Part shown: positions 60,541 through 64,000 of the stretch, piece after piece
How the letters are laid out: the number at the start of each line of letters is the position of its first letter
How positions within the stretch are numbered: position 1 is the first letter of the stretch
Program-made: the position numbers and the translations under genes
Assembly: GCA_028752905.1 (NCBI GenBank)
Contig: JAQNBH010000014.1
Coordinates: 27,352,168-27,416,167, forward strand
DNA: 64,000 bases
Origin: Cladorhizidae sp. MBARI D1340-BT2
Lineage: Eukaryota; Porifera; Demospongiae; Poecilosclerida; Cladorhizidae
Reading direction: 5' to 3'
Notes under the pieces: model-generated
Database searches by the model: none
Told to the model about the DNA's origin: nothing
Seen by the model: the letters and a program-made list of their open reading frames with translations, nothing else

Positions 60541-61774
60541 CAAAAAAAAGCATAAATATCAAAAAAGAAAGCGAAAAGATGTGTGGGTGTGTGAAATATG
60601 TCAAATATGTGTAAAATGTGTGTAAAAGATGTGTAAAATGTGTGTAAAATGTGTGTAAAGTGTTTGTGTAAAATGTGTGTGTGGTGTGTGTATAATACCA
60701 CAAGAGCTAGGAGTTCTTGAAGATGAGGTTTAAGGATTTTACAGGTCCAAATACCTACTCATCTCCAGTGAGAAGAACGACATTATGCATTGTACATAGA
60801 CCAGACACACCTATATGTATATATATATATATATATATATAACTATAATATTCGACATACACTCCACTTAATAATAAAAAACTGTTTTCATGTGGGACAG
60901 GTCCAGTTAGATGACCCTTTACCATTTATTACATATACCGCATATAATTGCATTTTTGTATGTTTGTCATTTTTGTATGTTTGTTTTTTTGTTATTTCTT
61001 TGTCTTATGGAGGAGCTGTGCGGGACTATGCCAAGTGTGAGCTACCATGCTCAAGTGGTTATAAACACTTGATTTATCTGACTTACAGTGGAACATTATT
61101 GCACATCTCAGCATATGCCAGGTCTGCTGTTGACTGTACCCATGTAAACCACTGGCCACTACACAAAGTCAGCACATAATATCATATTTTGCTGCTAATG
61201 TAAAATGAGCCCTAGCCTCCTTCAATGACTTGGTACAGGAGAACTCCACCTACCAAACCAAACCACAGATATTCTGGTATAGGATCAGCTACAGTCTCTC
61301 CTCGGGGCATACATAGGAAGAGTTTCTGAGGAGCAAGAGGATGACGAAAAAGAGGACAATAATTCAACACAGCAAGTTGGTCTTGACTTATGAAGTAGCA
61401 CATGAGCTATAAGCTTGATTACGTTGTCAATAGCTTGGCTTGCCTTTTTTACTGCGAAAAAGAAGCTGAGTAGTCGTGGGTGTGCATTGGAACATCTGGA
61501 GTCTTCGGATATGCAAGTTTTTATGAATGGACCTATTGAGGGCTAGTTGTGTGCGAGCGGAAAAGCAGACGATTAACCAAAATTCCAAGGTTTCTTCCCC
61601 ACTTTCAATGTGTGTTTATTTTTAAGCTTCCAGTTCACTACCGTAGCAAGAATTGAATGGGAGTCTTAATATTGGATGAAACCACCCTTTAGGAAGGTAA
61701 GAAGCTCTCCATGTAAGCTTTAGCTGAGATGCAAGCTTGGTTTGCTTTCTTTTGGGGGAGGGAGGTTACCATGC
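60541..61774. other. Right edge of block B
   Basis: It contains TGTGTAAAATG simple repeats (60600-60690) and an AT dinucleotide run (about 60817-60842). A minus-strand frame at 61212-61403 has a partner at 25783-25992. Block similarity fades at about 61480. No gene is confirmed. Confidence 0.5.
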
Positions 61775-62136
61775 TGTTGAGGATTCTTATCCCCGATACG
61801 CACTTACTCTCAGAGTAGAATATGATAAAGTATTATTAACAGTAGAGCAGAGGTAGAGTTGCACAATCACGGACTGATCTGCTGGGTTCCATAGGCTGGC
61901 TCCCTTAAATAGGCTGCCAGCCAAGAACCCAGCCAAGACCTTATATGGTAATATGCATAACTAAGTAGCGGGCTGGTCCTGATCACAAGACTGTACATAT
62001 CATGAGAAAGGAATGTGTGCGTGGTGTGTGGGTTGCATGCTCTAATATATGCACTGTCACATCATTTATGGTTTATATATATATGTTTAGTGTTCAACAT
62101 TGTTGGGGGTTCCTTGAGCTTCAGGGATCCCCAACA
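61775..62136 (-). mobile_element. 3' LTR of a Gmr1-type gypsy element
   Basis: TGTTGAGGAT...ATCCCCAACA, 362 bp with short inverted ends. The adjacent polypurine tract on the minus strand is GAGAGGGAGGGGAGGAG (62137-62153). The element continues past the right end of the window, so the 5' LTR is not seen. Confidence 0.9.
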
Positions 62137-64000
62137 CTCCTCCCCTCCCTCTCTGCAGCGAAGCTGGGAGATGGGGTGTGGACGACATCCACTTCCCAGG
62201 CCTGCCTCGACAGTCCATCAGCATTTCCGTTGTCGGCACCTGGTCGGTGGATGACGGCAAAGTTGAACGGTTGAAGACGGAGTGACCACCTCGTCAGTCG
62301 GCCTCCGATATCTCTCATGTTGTGAAGATACCGGAGGCAGCTGTGATCTGTCACAACCGTAAATCTGACTCCTGTCAAGTAAATGGCGAAATGATGGATG
62401 CCGTCGACTATGGCGAGGCACTCGCGTTCTACGGCTGCATAATTTCTTTCGCGTTGGCATAGTTTCCTTGAGTAAAAGGCGACTGGTTTGTCACCGTTTT
62501 CCACAGACTTCTGGCTTAGGACTGCCCCAATGCCAACGTTGGAGGCGTCTGTCTGCAGGGTGAAGGGTAGCGAGTAGTTCGGTCCTTGCAGTACAGGTTC
62601 CGACACCAGGGCATCCTTCAAGGCCCGAAATGAAGTTTCATGGATATCCTCCCACTTCACCTTGTCAGGGAGTTCCTTTTTGGTTAGATCAGTGAGTGGG
62701 GTGGACAAGGTGGCATAATGGGGAACAAACCGTCTATAGTACCCAGATAATCCGAGAAAGGCTCGGACATCTTTTTTGGTCTTGGGCAGTAGGAAGTCCT
62801 TCACAGCAGCGATCTTCCCGTCATCTGGCTTGACCTGGCCACGTCCAACATGGTGTCCTAGGTAGGCGCACTCAGCCATTCCGAGCTGGCACTTGGAGGC
62901 CTTCAGAGTAAGCCCAGCGTCTCTGAGCCGGGTAAAGGTGGTAGTGAGGTGGTTGATGTGTTCAGGCCATGACGCACTGAAGACTACAACATCATCCATA
63001 TAAGTGCAAGCATACATGGAAATATCACCAAATAATCTGTTCATGAGCCTCTGGAATGTGGCAGGTGCCCCAACCAGGCCAAAGGGCATCACCGTGAACT
63101 CGTACTTGCCGAAGGGTGTGGTGAAGGCTGTTTTCATTCGTGATCCCTCGGCTACGGGCACCTGCCAGTAGCCCCTTGTTAGGTCAATCGTCGAGATGAA
63201 CTGGGCTCCTGCCAGTCCATCCAGAAGATCTTCCACCCTGGGCATCGGGAAGGGGTCAGGACGAGTCACTGCATTGAGTTTACGATAGTCTACGCAGAAG
63301 CGCAGTGACCCATCCTTCTTAGGTACCAGCACAATTGGTGATGCCCAAGGGCTTGTGCTCTCTGTTATCAGTCCTTCCCGCAGCAGAGTAGCTATCTCCT
63401 CTTTCACCAGTTTCTGTCTGGCCTGTGGGATACGGTAAGGAGGTGAACTACAAGGTGGTGACTCACCGGTATCAATGTGGATTTCAGCCAGGGTGGTTAG
63501 TCCTGGATGATCTCTGAAAATCTGTTGATTGCCTGCGACAAGGTCAGCGAGCTCCCTGTTCTGGTCATCCTGGAGCTCAGAGTTGAGGGTGGGTAGAGAC
63601 TGTGAGTTGGCTGGAGGAGTCCAGGAGGGAATCTCTTCGTGAGAGAGGATGGGTTCAGTGGATGAGATCCCCACCAGGCACACTGCCGAGGGCGACTCCC
63701 ACCTACGGAGCATATTTACATGAAATGTCTGTAATCCTCTTTTACCTCTGTGAGTACGGATCCTGTAGGTGGTAGGGGAGAGCACCTCGATGATGGGGAA
63801 GGGGCCTGACCATTCCGCCAACAACTTGTTGGTGGAAGTAGGGAGAAGTACTAGCACCAGGTCGTCCTGTACAAAGAGTCTCTCCCTGGCCTTCTTGTCA
63901 AACCACATCTTCATGCTGTCTTTTGAGTCTTGCTCGTTGGTGATGGCTATATCCTTTGCGTGTCTGAGATGGTTATATGTGTGCAGTAAGTAGGAGACCA
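62121..64000 (-). CDS. Gmr1-type gypsy pol: integrase C-terminus, RT and RNase H (partial)
   Basis: One uninterrupted minus-strand frame runs from the window edge to a TGA at 62121. It opens with the integrase C-terminal region (MKMWFDKKARERLFVQDDLV, then EWSGPFPIIEVLSPTTYRI and FHVNMLRRW). After a linker come the RT motifs: PYRIPQA, SPWASPIVLVPKKDGSLRFC, DLTRGYWQVPV, MPFGLVGAPATFQRLMN, catalytic YMDDVVVF and KKDVRAFLGLSGYYRRF. RNase H follows: FTLQTDASNVGIGAVLSQK, ECLAIVDGIHHFAIYLTGVR, TDHSCLRYL and NADGLSRQAW. The last codons are encoded by the polypurine tract, and the stop is 16 bases inside the LTR. All catalytic residues are intact, so the element may be recent. The 5' part (gag, protease, most of integrase) lies outside the window. 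Confidence 0.93.
   Translation of the reverse strand, partial: VSYLLHTYNHLRHAKDIAITNEQDSKDSMKMWFDKKARERLFVQDDLVLVLLPTSTNKLLAEWSGPFPIIEVLSPTTYRIRTHRGKRGLQTFHVNMLRRWESPSAVCLVGISSTEPILSHEEIPSWTPPANSQSLPTLNSELQDDQNRELADLVAGNQQIFRDHPGLTTLAEIHIDTGESPPCSSPPYRIPQARQKLVKEEIATLLREGLITESTSPWASPIVLVPKKDGSLRFCVDYRKLNAVTRPDPFPMPRVEDLLDGLAGAQFISTIDLTRGYWQVPVAEGSRMKTAFTTPFGKYEFTVMPFGLVGAPATFQRLMNRLFGDISMYACTYMDDVVVFSASWPEHINHLTTTFTRLRDAGLTLKASKCQLGMAECAYLGHHVGRGQVKPDDGKIAAVKDFLLPKTKKDVRAFLGLSGYYRRFVPHYATLSTPLTDLTKKELPDKVKWEDIHETSFRALKDALVSEPVLQGPNYSLPFTLQTDASNVGIGAVLSQKSVENGDKPVAFYSRKLCQRERNYAAVERECLAIVDGIHHFAIYLTGVRFTVVTDHSCLRYLHNMRDIGGRLTRWSLRLQPFNFAVIHRPGADNGNADGLSRQAWEVDVVHTPSPSFAAEREGRSVGDP

Larger units (their letters stand above)
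44550..61480 (+). repeat. Segmental duplication, block B
   Basis: Direct copy of block A, enlarged by a hAT element (44845-46216), a Harbinger element (54187-55150), long minisatellites and a TTA tract, and lacking the LINE tail. It carries SDR gene 2. Edges are estimated by eye. Confidence 0.85.

Overview
The window is nuclear DNA from an animal, most likely an early-branching marine invertebrate; a sponge fits best, but that is inference. Genes have short exons with GT/AG introns. The DNA is AT-rich, with abundant AGCT-type simple sequence, minisatellites, fold-back repeats and remains of hAT, PIF/Harbinger, Ty3/gypsy and non-LTR elements. Nothing bacterial, no CRISPR array and no convincing RNA gene was seen.

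Three host genes look intact. A single-exon thiopurine S-methyltransferase-like gene lies at 6502-7236 (+). Two ten-exon short-chain dehydrogenase/reductase (SDR) genes of the HSD17B12/HSDL1 type lie on the minus strand, at 13004-22959 and 46540-56574. The SDR genes sit in a direct segmental duplication: block A about 12.48-26.05 kb, block B about 44.55-61.48 kb. Exon lengths match except for the last exon. Introns differ by insertions (hAT and Harbinger in B, a LINE tail in A) and by minisatellite copy number.

Layout: 1-5.8 kb holds two short inverted-repeat elements and a broken, intron-containing TTF/DUF4371/hAT transposase gene resembling ZMYM1, plus a second hAT fragment. At 6.5-7.2 kb is the methyltransferase. 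A decayed hAT element at 8.4-11.2 kb has inverted ends and a 5-bp target duplication. A gypsy LTR relic lies at 11.7-12.2 kb. SDR gene 1 is at 13-23 kb. LINE tails lie at 25.0-26.95 kb. From 29.3 to 38.7 kb a plus-strand gypsy element carries a second, minus-strand gypsy nested in its 5' LTR with a 4-bp target duplication. A decayed gypsy of the K02A2.6 type lies at 40.2-43.8 kb. SDR gene 2 is at 46.5-56.6 kb. From 61.8 kb to the edge there is a gypsy element with a long intact pol frame.

The most notable observation is that the outer element (33.8-38.7 kb) and the right-edge element (61.8-64 kb) both place integrase before reverse transcriptase/RNase H, the Ty1/copia-like order, although their RT sequences are Ty3/gypsy-like. 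This is the hallmark of Gmr1-type elements. In the right-edge element it is seen within one uninterrupted reading frame, so it cannot be an artefact of decay.
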